64,000 nucleotides of DNA, taken from the NCBI RefSeq assembly GCF_033955345.1, contig NZ_CP138332.1:3038001-3102000 (forward strand), given 5' to 3'. Position numbers and translations under genes: made by a program. Below are positions 37,427-47,474 of the stretch, piece by piece. A model generated the notes under the pieces. It worked only from the letters and a program-made list of their open reading frames with translations. It had not been told where the DNA came from and did no database searches. Origin of the DNA: Sphingobacterium bambusae. GTDB taxonomy: Bacteria; Bacteroidota; Bacteroidia; Sphingobacteriales; Sphingobacteriaceae. Every line of letters begins with the position of its first letter. The stretch's first letter is position 1.

Positions 37427-38338
37427 ATGATATTAAAAAAAATTGATAGTTTGTATTCCAAATTGAGGAGAAGAAATAGAATACAGTCTGCATTAAGAGT
37501 TATCATCCGTTCTTTAAACAATTTGGTAATGCCAAAGATATTTAAGGCTAGGAGTTCTACAGTTCGACCTTTTGCCCAAAGGCCTGTCGAGAAGGTGATT
37601 GTTTCGTTAACAAGCTTTCCGGGTCGCATAAACCGTGTCTGGATTGTAATTGAGTGTCTCTTGCGACAAACATGTATGCCTGATAAAATAATATTGTATC
37701 TATCAGTCGAACAATTTCCGAATGGGCTTTCAAGTGTTCCGAAAAATTTACGCAAATATTGTCAAAAGGATATGTTGAAAATAGAGTTTGTATCAGACGA
37801 TTTAAGATCACACAAAAAATATTTTTACGCACTACAGCAGTTTCCTGAAGATTTGATTATCACTGTAGATGACGATATATATTATCCGGAACATGTCGTC
37901 GAAGAGTTGTTAAATCTTCATGTAAGATATCCGGAAGCTATTTGTAGTCTAAGAGCCTATTCTGTTGCTAAATTAGATGGCGAATTACTGCCTTACCGTA
38001 ATTGGAAAAAGGTTTATAGCTTTCAGGAACCAACTTCTGACCTTTTTCACACGAGTGGTGCCGGCACCCTTTATAAAAAGTCATTTTTTTCTGATGAAGT
38101 ATTCAACCAAAACGTTTTTAAGAAATTCTGCTTTCATGCTGATGATGTATGGCTTAATATAATGGCTCAAATTCAGGGAACAAAGACAGTTAAAAGCGAA
38201 TATTTTTCTAATTTGCTCCCAATCAGTTCAAACTCGTTTAAGTTGAGTGAGGGTAATGTGGCTGATGGTGGTAATGACATTCAGCTCAGATCTTTACTTC
38301 AGTACTATAATATTAATGATGATGAAATATTTAATTAA
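37427..38338 (+). CDS. Glycosyltransferase (GT2-like)
   Basis: 303 residues. The stretch VSLTSFPGRINRVWIVIECL and the DXD-type motif ITVDDDIYYPE (about residues 145-155) with FHTSGAGTLY and FCFHADDVWLN are typical of a small glycosyltransferase group seen in capsule loci. It is cytoplasmic or membrane-associated. The donor sugar is unknown. Its last 17 bases overlap the start of the next gene. Confidence 0.8.
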   Translation: MILKKIDSLYSKLRRRNRIQSALRVIIRSLNNLVMPKIFKARSSTVRPFAQRPVEKVIVSLTSFPGRINRVWIVIECLLRQTCMPDKIILYLSVEQFPNGLSSVPKNLRKYCQKDMLKIEFVSDDLRSHKKYFYALQQFPEDLIITVDDDIYYPEHVVEELLNLHVRYPEAICSLRAYSVAKLDGELLPYRNWKKVYSFQEPTSDLFHTSGAGTLYKKSFFSDEVFNQNVFKKFCFHADDVWLNIMAQIQGTKTVKSEYFSNLLPISSNSFKLSEGNVADGGNDIQLRSLLQYYNINDDEIFN

Positions 38339-39428
38339 TTTATGTTGTTCATCCCTATTCGTAGTATACACTATTACGGCATATGCGCAAAGTAAATACA
38401 AGATAGCTTTCGATAAACAACTGGCTTCAAATACGATGTATTCAAAAGGTAATATAGGTAAGTTCGCCAGCAGTAAAAATGCCTATAATTTTATGGCGAT
38501 GGGATACTACCTTGATGCGAATAATATAATGTATACTAAAACCGGAGACATTGAATACCTGAACAATAATTTAAAGATTGTGGAAGCTGTTCTCTTAAAC
38601 AATAGTGCTTATTCGCAAAATAAATGGTTAGTTAGCGTAAATAAAAACAATCAAAACGTTAATTCAAACGGCCAACAATCCTTAGTTTTTGAGGGTTATT
38701 TTTTCAGATATTTAGGTGATTTTTTATTTGTGATAAAGGGTAAAAATCTATTTAAAGAAAAACATAGCAGAATTCAAACAGCCCTCCGTTCAGCATTCGA
38801 TAAGTGGAATACGAGAAGCCTTAACGGTTATAACGATCAGTCTCGTCTTTTTCACGAACGTCTTCATATCGGCGCTAATTGGGCCGTAGTTGCGATGTAC
38901 TTGAATATTTTTAATCCAAACAGCTCTTACAAAAAATTTCAGGATGATTTTGATTTTCAACTTAGGAAGGCTTTGAAGATCGTCAACAAGAATGGTCGCG
39001 ATTGCTATGTTTGGAACAGCACTTACTCGGATAGGTTTACCGGATCATTAAAAAAAATTGCGAAATATACTGCTGAAGTTCAGGATGTTACACATGGTAA
39101 TCACATTGTTAATTACGTTCTCACGGCAAATCGCCTAAAAAAGGGTGGTTGGGGCGAAGACGATTTAAGAAAATTCTCAAATACCCTAGGTATTTTAATA
39201 TGGAATGCTTCGACTCAAACATTTTCCGATAACGTTGACGGTAGCAAATCTTCTGCTAGAGAGCTTAGGGGAACCGGTTGGAAGCAATCGGACGGTTGGA
39301 TGAAGTTGATGGACTTCGATACAGATCTTAGAAAATACTATGAGTCATTTTATAGCAAGAACAAAAATACAATCGATAAATCGTCACTAGGATTACAATT
39401 TATAGCAAATTTATACTCTACAAAATGA
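38322..39428 (+). CDS. Secreted helical protein inside the polysaccharide operon, possible polysaccharide-degrading enzyme
   Basis: 368 residues from the ATG at 38322. The frame is open further upstream, but only this start gives a proper signal peptide (MKYLINLCCSSLFVVY, cleavage after AYAQ). The mature part has helical segments with aromatic residues and repeated His motifs (FHERLHIGANWAVVAM; DVTHGNHIVNYV), which recalls alpha/alpha-toroid lyases and glycosidases such as AlgL-type enzymes. I cannot assign it to a family. A periplasmic lyase inside an export operon would clear misrouted polymer. It overlaps the neighbours on both sides (17 and 4 bases), so it belongs to the operon. Confidence 0.65.
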   Translation: MKYLINLCCSSLFVVYTITAYAQSKYKIAFDKQLASNTMYSKGNIGKFASSKNAYNFMAMGYYLDANNIMYTKTGDIEYLNNNLKIVEAVLLNNSAYSQNKWLVSVNKNNQNVNSNGQQSLVFEGYFFRYLGDFLFVIKGKNLFKEKHSRIQTALRSAFDKWNTRSLNGYNDQSRLFHERLHIGANWAVVAMYLNIFNPNSSYKKFQDDFDFQLRKALKIVNKNGRDCYVWNSTYSDRFTGSLKKIAKYTAEVQDVTHGNHIVNYVLTANRLKKGGWGEDDLRKFSNTLGILIWNASTQTFSDNVDGSKSSARELRGTGWKQSDGWMKLMDFDTDLRKYYESFYSKNKNTIDKSSLGLQFIANLYSTK

Positions 39429-40555
39429 TCTTGCACATATGTAATGACTTTTCAGGCTCAACTGTCTACAAAAATCTTTTTCAGGAGTTAGACGGTCTAG
39501 GAATTAGCCAATCGGTTTATCATCCGACAAGGGATAAATACCGCATCAATAAAAATCATATCACTTTTAAAAATGAGGGTTCGCGAATACATTATGATTA
39601 TGTCTTAAACAAGTCCATAGATCGGATATGGTATCGCCATAAAATCAAGAAAATCGTAAGCGCAATAGAACGGAAAATTGATTTGTCGAAAATCGCGCTT
39701 ATCCACGCCCACACATGGTATAGTGACGGCGGAGCGGCATATATTCTATCTCAAAAGTATGGAATTCCATATGTCGTTTCCATTAGGAATTCAGATGTTA
39801 ATATTTTCCATAAGTTCTTATTACATGAACGAGCTTTCGGAAAGAAAATATTGGAAAATGCGAAGGCTGTCGTTACAATATCAGCAGCTTATAGAAAACG
39901 TATACTTGCATTGTCGTCGCTTCAAAAAATAAAGGTGGGTCTTAACCTTAAGCTTGATGTTATACCAAATGGTGTAGATCCCTATTGGATAATGAATGCA
40001 ATGCCATTTTCAAGAAGACAATTAGGTACGGCGATTTCCGCATTATATGTGGGAAAATTTGATTCTGGCAAAAATGTGCTATCCTTGGTGAGGGCAGTTG
40101 TAGCACTAAATGCGGTTAGGGCATATAAGATAGTTCTTAACCTTGTCGGCGAAGGCGGCGCGGATCATAAAAAAATTGAAGCGTTTGCAAAACGTTATCC
40201 AGACCAGATTATTTTACATGGTAAGATCAGTGAAAAGGAAAAATTAAGAGAACTTTTCAATCACGCAGATTTTTTTGCGATGCCTTCGAAAGGAGAAACT
40301 TTTGGACTAGTTTATGTAGAAGCGATGTTATGTGGCTTGCCAGTAATATACACCGAAGGCGAGGGTATTGATGGGTTCTACCCGGATACGATCGGAACAA
40401 AAGTTAGGCGTTCCAGTCTGGAGGAAGTTAAGCTGAGACTAGATGAGATGGTTGAAAAATACCAAACTCGATTAATACCAACAAAGGAACTTCAAAACAA
40501 TCACAATTGGGCGAAAATTTCATTGCTGTATAAAGATCTTTACGAGAAAAAATGA
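39425..40555 (+). CDS. Glycosyltransferase family 4
   Basis: 376 residues. GT-B fold: LIHAHTWYSDGGAAY in the N-terminal half; IPNGVDPYW, YVGKFDSGKNVLSLV, LHGKISEKEKL and the donor-binding motif MPSKGETFGLVYVEAML in the C-terminal half. Start overlaps the previous stop (ATGA), as does the next gene. Donor and acceptor unknown. Confidence 0.9.
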   Translation: MILHICNDFSGSTVYKNLFQELDGLGISQSVYHPTRDKYRINKNHITFKNEGSRIHYDYVLNKSIDRIWYRHKIKKIVSAIERKIDLSKIALIHAHTWYSDGGAAYILSQKYGIPYVVSIRNSDVNIFHKFLLHERAFGKKILENAKAVVTISAAYRKRILALSSLQKIKVGLNLKLDVIPNGVDPYWIMNAMPFSRRQLGTAISALYVGKFDSGKNVLSLVRAVVALNAVRAYKIVLNLVGEGGADHKKIEAFAKRYPDQIILHGKISEKEKLRELFNHADFFAMPSKGETFGLVYVEAMLCGLPVIYTEGEGIDGFYPDTIGTKVRRSSLEEVKLRLDEMVEKYQTRLIPTKELQNNHNWAKISLLYKDLYEKK

Positions 40556-41742
40556 GAATTCTATATATTCATCAATATTTTAAAACACCAGCCGAACCCG
40601 GTGGGACAAGATCCTACTGGATTGCGAAAGCCCTTATCGAAAATGGGCATGATGTTACTATGCTTACTTCGTCGGATAGTCAAACAACGGACTTCTACAT
40701 GAAGACGATAGATAATATAAAAGTAGCATCTTATGCGGTGAAGTACAACCAATCTATGTCTATAAAAGATAGGCTAAAATCGTTTTTAGGCTTCATGTGG
40801 CATAGCAGTCGTTATGCACTCCAACATAGCAAACAATATGATGTTATAATTGCAACTTCTACTCCTTTAACGGTCGGCATACCAGCATTATTGGCAAAAA
40901 AAATAAAGAAAAAAAAATATTTATTTGAAGTTCGGGATTTATGGCCGGAAGTACCTATACAAATGGGTGCTTTCAAAAATCCGCTGTTGATTAAAGCTAT
41001 GCGTTTACTGGAAAAAAAGATTTACGTAAATGCTGAACATGTAGTTGCTTTATCTCCGGGTATGCAGGACGGTGTTGTTCAGTATATTGACAAGAGTAAA
41101 ACGTCGATGATTCCTAACATGTCAAAAAAAGATGCTTTTTGGATCAGGAAAAAAGATATAACCTTATATCCGAAATTGGGGCTAGATCCGGAAAGTTTTA
41201 AAGTAATTCATTTTGGCGCTCTTGGTGTTGCTAACGGAGCGGATTATATCATAGAGGCAGCCACGTTGTTAAAAGAAGATCCTTCAATTGAATTCGTGTT
41301 TGTTGGAGGAGGTGCTACTGAGGATGATTTGAGAGCGCAATGTAAGATCCGCGAACTCACTAATGTAAAGTTCCTTGGTCGCTATCCAATGGATCGTACA
41401 TCGGAGATAGTTAACCTTTGCGATGTATCGTTGGTGAGCTTTAAGAACTTACCAATTCTCTATACAAATTCTCCGAACAAATTGTTTGATTCGCTTTCCG
41501 CAGGCAAACCCATTATCGTAAATTCTGCTGGTTGGACGAAGGAATTAGTAGAAACATATCGATGTGGTGTTTATGCCGATCCAGAGTCTCCTGCTGATTT
41601 AGTATTAAAAATTAAAGCATTGCAAGGAGATTCCGAACTGCTAAAAAAGATGGGAGAGCAATCGCGCTGGTTAGCTGAAAATGTATATGACAAGTCCATC
41701 TTAGCTCGAGAATTTGTGAATACCTTTGAGAAATATGTATAA
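40552..41742 (+). CDS. Glycosyltransferase family 4 (WbuB-like)
   Basis: 396 residues. N-terminal [17 protein letters not shown] is characteristic of the WbuB group. The C-terminal half has [25 protein letters not shown] and a modified donor motif ([17 protein letters not shown]). WbuB-like enzymes often act on the first lipid-linked N-acetylated sugar, which fits the PglC-like transferase next to it. Confidence 0.9.
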   Translation: MRILYIHQYFKTPAEPGGTRSYWIAKALIENGHDVTMLTSSDSQTTDFYMKTIDNIKVASYAVKYNQSMSIKDRLKSFLGFMWHSSRYALQHSKQYDVIIATSTPLTVGIPALLAKKIKKKKYLFEVRDLWPEVPIQMGAFKNPLLIKAMRLLEKKIYVNAEHVVALSPGMQDGVVQYIDKSKTSMIPNMSKKDAFWIRKKDITLYPKLGLDPESFKVIHFGALGVANGADYIIEAATLLKEDPSIEFVFVGGGATEDDLRAQCKIRELTNVKFLGRYPMDRTSEIVNLCDVSLVSFKNLPILYTNSPNKLFDSLSAGKPIIVNSAGWTKELVETYRCGVYADPESPADLVLKIKALQGDSELLKKMGEQSRWLAENVYDKSILAREFVNTFEKYV

Positions 41743-42340
41743 AAATATACTTAAACGACTCGTAGATGTTACGGTTGGACTTGTAACTTTGACATTACTA
41801 AGTCCGGTGATAGCTATAGTTGCCATTTTACTTTGGTTCGCTAATTCGGGACAGCCATTTTTCTTTCAATCTAGGCCGGGAAAACATGGTCGTGTTTTTA
41901 AGATTATCAAGTTCAAGACAATGAATGACCGAAAAGATGCACAAGGAAATCTGCTTTCTGATGCCGATCGTTTGACGCCAATAGGTGCTTTTGTGCGCAA
42001 AACATCGTTGGATGAGATACCGCAATTAATAAATGTATTGAAGGGAGATATGTCGCTAATCGGCCCACGCCCGTTGTTAGTGCAGTATCTACCTTTGTAT
42101 AATGTTGCTCAAGCACGTCGACACGAGGTTCGTCCCGGGATTACGGGCTGGGCGCAAGTGAATGGCCGAAATGCGATATCTTGGAAGCAAAAATTCGAGT
42201 ACGATGTATGGTATGTGGATAATATATCATTCGCATTAGATCTAAAGATTATAGGTTTAACCATCAAGAAGGTTTTTGTGCGAGAAGGTATATCGCAAGA
42301 AGGGCAAGCGACTACAGAGCCGTTCACAGGCAATGACTAA
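41735..42340 (+). CDS. Initiating sugar-1-phosphate transferase (PglC-like)
   Basis: 201 residues from the ATG at 41735, which overlaps the previous gene by 8 bases. A single N-terminal membrane segment ([18 protein letters not shown]) and the bacterial sugar transferase domain: [51 protein letters not shown]. The short form without extra membrane spans is PglC-like and typically moves phospho-bacillosamine or phospho-GalNAc/GlcNAc to undecaprenyl phosphate. It starts the lipid-linked repeat unit. Confidence 0.92.
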   Translation: MYKNILKRLVDVTVGLVTLTLLSPVIAIVAILLWFANSGQPFFFQSRPGKHGRVFKIIKFKTMNDRKDAQGNLLSDADRLTPIGAFVRKTSLDEIPQLINVLKGDMSLIGPRPLLVQYLPLYNVAQARRHEVRPGITGWAQVNGRNAISWKQKFEYDVWYVDNISFALDLKIIGLTIKKVFVREGISQEGQATTEPFTGND

Positions 42341-42958
42341 ATGATGGAAAAGCAAGAGTTATTTATTTATGGTGCCAGCGGTCACGGTAAAGTGATTGTC
42401 GAAATCGCCGAACGGCTTTCGTATAGTATTATAGGATTGGTGGACGCCAATCCCGAAATAAAAAATTTATTGGGCTATCCCGTTTCTACCTCCGACGATA
42501 GTGCAGTCAACGCATTTTGGATTATCGGCATAGGGAACAATGGTATTCGAAAGAAGATTAGTCTTGCAGAGGTCCGTCCTTATATCTCGCTGATACATCC
42601 TGCAGCAAATTTGTCAAAACGGACGACAATCGGAGAAGGAACAGTGGTTATGGCAGGTGTATCTATTAACGCTGATGTTTGTGTAGGTAAGCACTGTATT
42701 ATCAATACCAATGCTTCGGTAGATCACGATTGTAACATAGCGGATTACGTTCATGTGTCACCAAATGCGGCCTTGGCCGGAAATGTTACCGTTGGCGAGG
42801 GTACACATATTGGTATTGGAGCGAGCATTATACAAGGGCTAACGATTGGTCGTTGGTGTACTATTGGTGCTGGGGCGGTCATTATTCAGGACGTTCCAGA
42901 TGGGGCTACCGTTGTGGGAAACCCCGGTCGCGTAATTAAAGTAAATCAAGCAGAATAA
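42341..42958 (+). CDS. PglD-like N-acetyltransferase
   Basis: 205 residues. N-terminal Rossmann-like part (IYGASGHGKVIVEIAERL) and a left-handed beta-helix with the catalytic His region NTNASVDHDCNIADYVHVSP. Family members acetylate the 4-amino group of UDP-4-amino sugars (PglD, NeuD). It follows the initiating transferase directly and is followed by the aminotransferase, matching the pglC-pglD-pglE set. Confidence 0.9.
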   Translation: MMEKQELFIYGASGHGKVIVEIAERLSYSIIGLVDANPEIKNLLGYPVSTSDDSAVNAFWIIGIGNNGIRKKISLAEVRPYISLIHPAANLSKRTTIGEGTVVMAGVSINADVCVGKHCIINTNASVDHDCNIADYVHVSPNAALAGNVTVGEGTHIGIGASIIQGLTIGRWCTIGAGAVIIQDVPDGATVVGNPGRVIKVNQAE

Positions 42959-42978
42959 TTTATAAAGAGGGAGTAATA

Positions 42979-44121
42979 ATGAATGAGAAGATCTGGTTAT
43001 CCTCGCCGCATATGGGGGGCAACGAATTAAAGTATATACACGAGGCATTCGACGCGAATTGGGTTGCTCCATTAGGACCCAACGTGGATGGTTTTGAACA
43101 GGATATTGTTTCTTTTTTAGAGGGAAACGTACAGGTAGCTGCGCTATCTGCGGGTACAGCAGCGTTGCATTTGGCGCTGATTGAGTGTGGTGTTGGATAC
43201 GGTGACGAGGTCATTTGCCAATCCATGACCTTTTCCGCATCGGCTAATCCCATAGCTTATCAAGGAGCAATTCCAGTATTTATTGATTCCGAGCCCGATA
43301 CCTGGAATATGTGTCCGCGGCATTTACGCGAAGCTATTCGCGATCGATTTGCGAAGGGCAAGAAACCGAAGGCTATTATTGTTGTGCACCTTTATGGCAT
43401 GCCCGCAAAGATGGACGAAATTTTACAAGTCGCGAAAGAATTTGATATCCCGGTTATTGAGGATGCCGCAGAGTCTCTCGGATCTTCATATAAAGGGCAA
43501 GCCTGCGGTACTTTTGGCCGATTTGGCATCTTAAGTTTCAATGGAAATAAGATCATCACAACCTCTGGCGGAGGAGCATTGGTTTGTCATTCCCAAGAGG
43601 ATAAAGACAAGGCGGTTTTTTTATCAACGCAGGCACGCGATAATGCGCCACATTATCAACATTCGCACATTGGCTACAATTATCGTATGTCCAATATTTC
43701 TGCAGGCATTGGCCGTGGTCAGATGGAAGTATTGACCGAACGAGTAAACGCTCGCCGCGCCATGCATCAGTTTTATACCGAGTTGTTCGAATCTGTAGAA
43801 GGCGTAACGGTGTTAAGCGAACCTTCGTCTGATTTTTATTCCAATCATTGGTTGTCTGCTATTGTGCTCGATGCGGAAAAAGTCGGGAAAAATCGAGAAG
43901 ATTTGCGTTTAGCGTTATTCGAAGATAATATTGAATCGCGACCTTTATGGAAGCCCATGCATATGCAACCTGTGTTCGCAAACAGCCCATATTACGGGAC
44001 GCAAGTTGCGGAAAAGCTCTTTAAAGATGGTCTATGTTTACCCTCAGGATCTAATTTAAAAGATGAGGAGAAACTACGAATCAGAGAAGCTGTAGACACT
44101 TTTTTCCTAACGAAGCCTTAA
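42979..44121 (+). CDS. DegT/DnrJ/EryC1 aminotransferase (PglE-like)
   Basis: 380 residues, PLP-dependent. ALSAGTAALHLAL, VIEDAAESLGS (Asp contacting the pyridine N) and SFNGNKIITTSGGG with the PLP-binding Lys. It transfers an amino group to a 4-keto-6-deoxy nucleotide sugar. In the bacillosamine pathway the 4-keto substrate is made by PglF; no such membrane 4,6-dehydratase is in this window, so the substrate comes from elsewhere or from RfbB. Confidence 0.9.
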   Translation: MNEKIWLSSPHMGGNELKYIHEAFDANWVAPLGPNVDGFEQDIVSFLEGNVQVAALSAGTAALHLALIECGVGYGDEVICQSMTFSASANPIAYQGAIPVFIDSEPDTWNMCPRHLREAIRDRFAKGKKPKAIIVVHLYGMPAKMDEILQVAKEFDIPVIEDAAESLGSSYKGQACGTFGRFGILSFNGNKIITTSGGGALVCHSQEDKDKAVFLSTQARDNAPHYQHSHIGYNYRMSNISAGIGRGQMEVLTERVNARRAMHQFYTELFESVEGVTVLSEPSSDFYSNHWLSAIVLDAEKVGKNREDLRLALFEDNIESRPLWKPMHMQPVFANSPYYGTQVAEKLFKDGLCLPSGSNLKDEEKLRIREAVDTFFLTKP

Positions 44122-44146
44122 CTATACTTATGGTGGACTCCATAGT
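44118..44146 (+). terminator. Weak hairpin after the aminotransferase gene
   Basis: AACTAT and ATAGTT (about 44119-44145) can pair, with a nested TATGG/CCATA alternative, followed by a short T run. It may separate the biosynthesis genes from wza. Confidence 0.35.
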
Positions 44147-44216
44147 TTTCCAACAAAGATTAACTTGTTTCTTTGTTGATAACGCCGTTAAAAAAGTTAT
44201 TTTTGCTAAGTGTTTA

Positions 44217-44224
44217 TAAATTTG
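44217..44224 (+). promoter_or_regulatory. -7 element upstream of wza
   Basis: TAAATTTG matches TAnnTTTG and lies 40 bp before the wza start. A TTTG is present upstream but at the wrong spacing, so the -33 part is unclear. Confidence 0.4.
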
Positions 44225-44264
44225 GACGACTTTTTGCTTTTTAACAATCTATAATATAATTTCA

Positions 44265-45044
44265 ATGTGTAAACGTATTATTGGCCTGGGATTATTTTTA
44301 CTAACCCTGATAACTTCGCTTATTACTTCGTGCGCGAGTCGGCGAGAACTCGTATACTTTCAGCCTGATTCCGTAGATTTGATTTCATCCTATGAATTGA
44401 ATGCGCCTAAGTTGCAGCCGGGAGACATATTAGCTATTTCAATAACGGCAGATGATATACGTGCTACGCAGCCCTTTAATCAAATATCCCCCTATCAGGG
44501 TGTGAACGGGACTATACAGCCGACCAACCCTTTTATTCCTACTTATGCTATTGATGTTAATGGGGATATCGATTTCCCGAAACTCGGCAAAATAAGGATT
44601 GCCGGAAAAACTCGTACGCAAGCGATGGATTTTCTGCGTAATGAAGTTAGCAAATATATCATAGATCCTGGTGTGAGCATGGAGGTCCGGAATTTTAGGG
44701 TCACGGTGCTAGGCGAAGTCCGTAATCCAGGCACATTCTCCGTAAATAATGACAGAATAACCGTATTAGAGGCGTTAGGATTAGCGGGAGACTTAACAAT
44801 AAATGGTGTACGAAAAAATGTGCTGGTTATTCGTGAGCAAAATGGTAACAAACGCGAGTTTCGACTAGATTTAACAAAACGAGAATCTTTGAATTCACCA
44901 GTGTATTATCTTGCCCAGAATGACGTTATCTACGTAGAGCCCAACGGAGCCCGAGTGCAATCTTCAAAGTACACACAAAATACCTCCGTTTTCGTTTCCA
45001 TTGGGGGTGTTATAATTTCGGTGATCGCAGTGCTTACCCGTTAA
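44265..45044 (+). CDS. Polysaccharide export outer-membrane lipoprotein (Wza family)
   Basis: 259 residues. Lipobox ITSC (about residue 23) gives an outer-membrane lipoprotein. The Poly_export domain begins LQPGDILAISI and is followed by SLBB-type domains (VTVLGEVRNPGTFSV). A C-terminal hydrophobic segment (VFVSIGGVIISVIAVL) could span a membrane, as in other Bacteroidota Wza proteins. It forms the exit channel with Wzc (15 bp downstream). Confidence 0.9.
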   Translation: MCKRIIGLGLFLLTLITSLITSCASRRELVYFQPDSVDLISSYELNAPKLQPGDILAISITADDIRATQPFNQISPYQGVNGTIQPTNPFIPTYAIDVNGDIDFPKLGKIRIAGKTRTQAMDFLRNEVSKYIIDPGVSMEVRNFRVTVLGEVRNPGTFSVNNDRITVLEALGLAGDLTINGVRKNVLVIREQNGNKREFRLDLTKRESLNSPVYYLAQNDVIYVEPNGARVQSSKYTQNTSVFVSIGGVIISVIAVLTR

Positions 45045-45059
45045 CCTAAAATAATCTAA

Positions 45060-47459
45060 ATGAATATAAATTCTACGCAGCAATCCAGAAAGCTTGACTC
45101 ACAAGAAATTAATGTGAAGCAGTTATTTGAGCAATATACCTACTATTGGAAATGGTTTCTCATAGCAATCATCATCTGTCTGTCTTTGGCATTAATCTAT
45201 CTCCGGTATGCTGAAAAAATATATAATGTTACTGCGAAGGTTTTGTTACAAGATGATAAACAGGCCTCTGGGGAGTTAGCTGGATTATCCGAGTTGGCTA
45301 GTTTGACTGGTGTTGGCTCTGCGTCATCTGCGTTCGTGTCAGACCAAATGGATGTCATGAAATCTAGAAGGATTTTTAGGAAAGTAGTTGAACTAAACCG
45401 TCTTAATATAAACTACTTTAGTAAAGGTAATGTCAAGTCTTCCGAACTCTTGGAACCACATTCTCCTTTGAAGTTGGTTATTCTAGAGCCAAGTCATCCT
45501 CGTCTTGATTCTGTTTCTTACAATTTTGTTGTGGAGAAAAATGGGAATAAATATAAGTTTAAAGATGATGAGTACGGAAGCCGAGATTATGCACTAGGTA
45601 ATAAGATTATCACAGCGATTGGTATGATATCGCTAGTCCCACAGATCGGTGATAAATTTGAAAATAGTTTGGAGATTTCATACAGTCCTATCGAAAAGAC
45701 AGTAGACGATCTTCTGAAAATTATTGAGGTTACGCCAAATAAAGATAAACAGTCTATGATTGTTAATTTTTCTCTTGATTATGCCAATAGAGATAAGGCA
45801 ACCTTAATATTGAATTCTTTGATAGAGCAGTACAATATTGATGTTTCTTCAGATAAAGCTCAAGTGACTAAAGCAACGTCGTCGTTTATTAATTCGCGTT
45901 TAGCTTTAATATCTGATGACTTAGCGTCTGCGGATACTCGGGTGGCGGATTATAAGGATGCCAATAATCTTGTAGACATGTCATCGGAGGCGGAACTTTT
46001 TATGAAAAGTGCATCTGAGAATGAAAAAAAATTAGTTGACTTTCAAACGCAATTAAGCTTAGCGGATATGATTAGAAAGGCCGCTGGTGATACTGGCACT
46101 TTAATGCCTGCTAATTTAGGAATAAATGATCCTGCAATTCAAGCATCAATCAAAACATACAATGATCTAATATTGGAACGTGAAGACCTTTCTAGATCAG
46201 CTACTCCAGACAATCCGGTCGTACAAAACTTGGATAAAAACATTGTTGAACTGAATAGAAATCTACAAATAGCATTAGATAATTATCGGCAGATCCTTCA
46301 AGCAAATGTAAATACGTTGATGGGTCAGAAAGATAAGTTTGAAGGTAGATTAGGTCAGTTACCCCGTCAAGAGAGAGGTTTTAAAGATATTTCCCGTCAG
46401 CAACAAATTGTCGAATCGCTTTATTTATTCCTGTTGCAAAAGCGGGAAGAAACGGAGATTCAGGCTTCTGCTACCCCTGCCAATCTTAAAATTATAGATA
46501 ATGCTTACGGATCTGAAATCCCTGTTGCGCCTCGCAAAGCGATTGTATTATTCGGTGCTTTTATATTAGGATTGTTTATACCCTTCATCATAATTTACCT
46601 CAAATTCCTGCTCGACAACAAAATCCACTCCCGCAAGGATATCGAAGAAGCCTTTCCGGCACCAATCTTGGGCGAAATTCCATCGTCCGACCATCCTATT
46701 GTGGAGGAGAACGACCGTTCGTCTTTGGCCGAGGCTATCCGTATTTTGCGGACGAACATCTCCTTCATGTTGGGGCATAAAAAAGATCAGTCATCCGTGC
46801 TATATGTCACGTCGACTACCTCGGGTGAGGGGAAATCTTTCGTGTCAACCAATCTTGCGAAGATACTTGCGATGTCCGGGAAGAAAGTATTGTTGATCGG
46901 TGCGGATATCCGCTCACCGAAGGTATTGGATTATTTGGGACTGTCGCATTTGCAGCACACCAATATCGGTATTACGCAGTATCTGATTAATCCGGAGATG
47001 TCGGTGTCCAGTATTGTGATCAAAAAACCGGAACCTTATAACTTCGATATCATTTACTCCGGTTATATCGCCCCCAATCCAGCGGAGCTGTTGATGAATG
47101 GCTATTTTGCTGATGTAATCGCCTATGGGCGCATGCAATACGACTACGTTATTGTTGATACGGCGCCGGTGAGTTTGGTAACCGATACCCTACTGATTGC
47201 TGAGCATGCCGATATGACGATCTACGTGGCCCGTTCGAATTACTTAGATAAGCGCTTGCTTAATGTGCCGAAAGAACTGTATGAAGACGGCAAGCTGAAG
47301 AATATGGCCGTTGTGATCAACGACGTCGACTTTAAGCGCGGTTACGGCTATGGTTATGGCTACGGCTATGGCTATGGTGAGGGCACGAAAGAAGTGTCGC
47401 TCCGCAAGCGGATCAGTAGGTTTTTTAAAGACCCATTTAATAAAAAGAATAAGCTGTAA
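45060..47459 (+). CDS. Polysaccharide copolymerase / tyrosine autokinase (Wzc family)
   Basis: 799 residues. Domains in order: Wzz chain-length domain with two membrane segments (WFLIAIIICLSLALIYL near residue 35; VLFGAFILGLFIPFIIIYL near 500), a GNVR region before the second segment (GQLPRQERG), then the BY-kinase: Walker A SGEGKSFVSTNLA, Walker A' VLLIGADIRSPK, Walker B YVIVDTAPV. The C-terminal tail is Tyr-rich (GYGYGYGYGYGYGEG), the autophosphorylated cluster. Base composition changes within the gene near 46.6 kb: AT-rich before, richer in GC after. Its phosphatase partners are the CpsB-like proteins at 24991 and 49569. Confidence 0.93.
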   Translation: MNINSTQQSRKLDSQEINVKQLFEQYTYYWKWFLIAIIICLSLALIYLRYAEKIYNVTAKVLLQDDKQASGELAGLSELASLTGVGSASSAFVSDQMDVMKSRRIFRKVVELNRLNINYFSKGNVKSSELLEPHSPLKLVILEPSHPRLDSVSYNFVVEKNGNKYKFKDDEYGSRDYALGNKIITAIGMISLVPQIGDKFENSLEISYSPIEKTVDDLLKIIEVTPNKDKQSMIVNFSLDYANRDKATLILNSLIEQYNIDVSSDKAQVTKATSSFINSRLALISDDLASADTRVADYKDANNLVDMSSEAELFMKSASENEKKLVDFQTQLSLADMIRKAAGDTGTLMPANLGINDPAIQASIKTYNDLILEREDLSRSATPDNPVVQNLDKNIVELNRNLQIALDNYRQILQANVNTLMGQKDKFEGRLGQLPRQERGFKDISRQQQIVESLYLFLLQKREETEIQASATPANLKIIDNAYGSEIPVAPRKAIVLFGAFILGLFIPFIIIYLKFLLDNKIHSRKDIEEAFPAPILGEIPSSDHPIVEENDRSSLAEAIRILRTNISFMLGHKKDQSSVLYVTSTTSGEGKSFVSTNLAKILAMSGKKVLLIGADIRSPKVLDYLGLSHLQHTNIGITQYLINPEMSVSSIVIKKPEPYNFDIIYSGYIAPNPAELLMNGYFADVIAYGRMQYDYVIVDTAPVSLVTDTLLIAEHADMTIYVARSNYLDKRLLNVPKELYEDGKLKNMAVVINDVDFKRGYGYGYGYGYGYGEGTKEVSLRKRISRFFKDPFNKKNKL

Positions 47460-47474
47460 GTTTAGCTAATGGAA

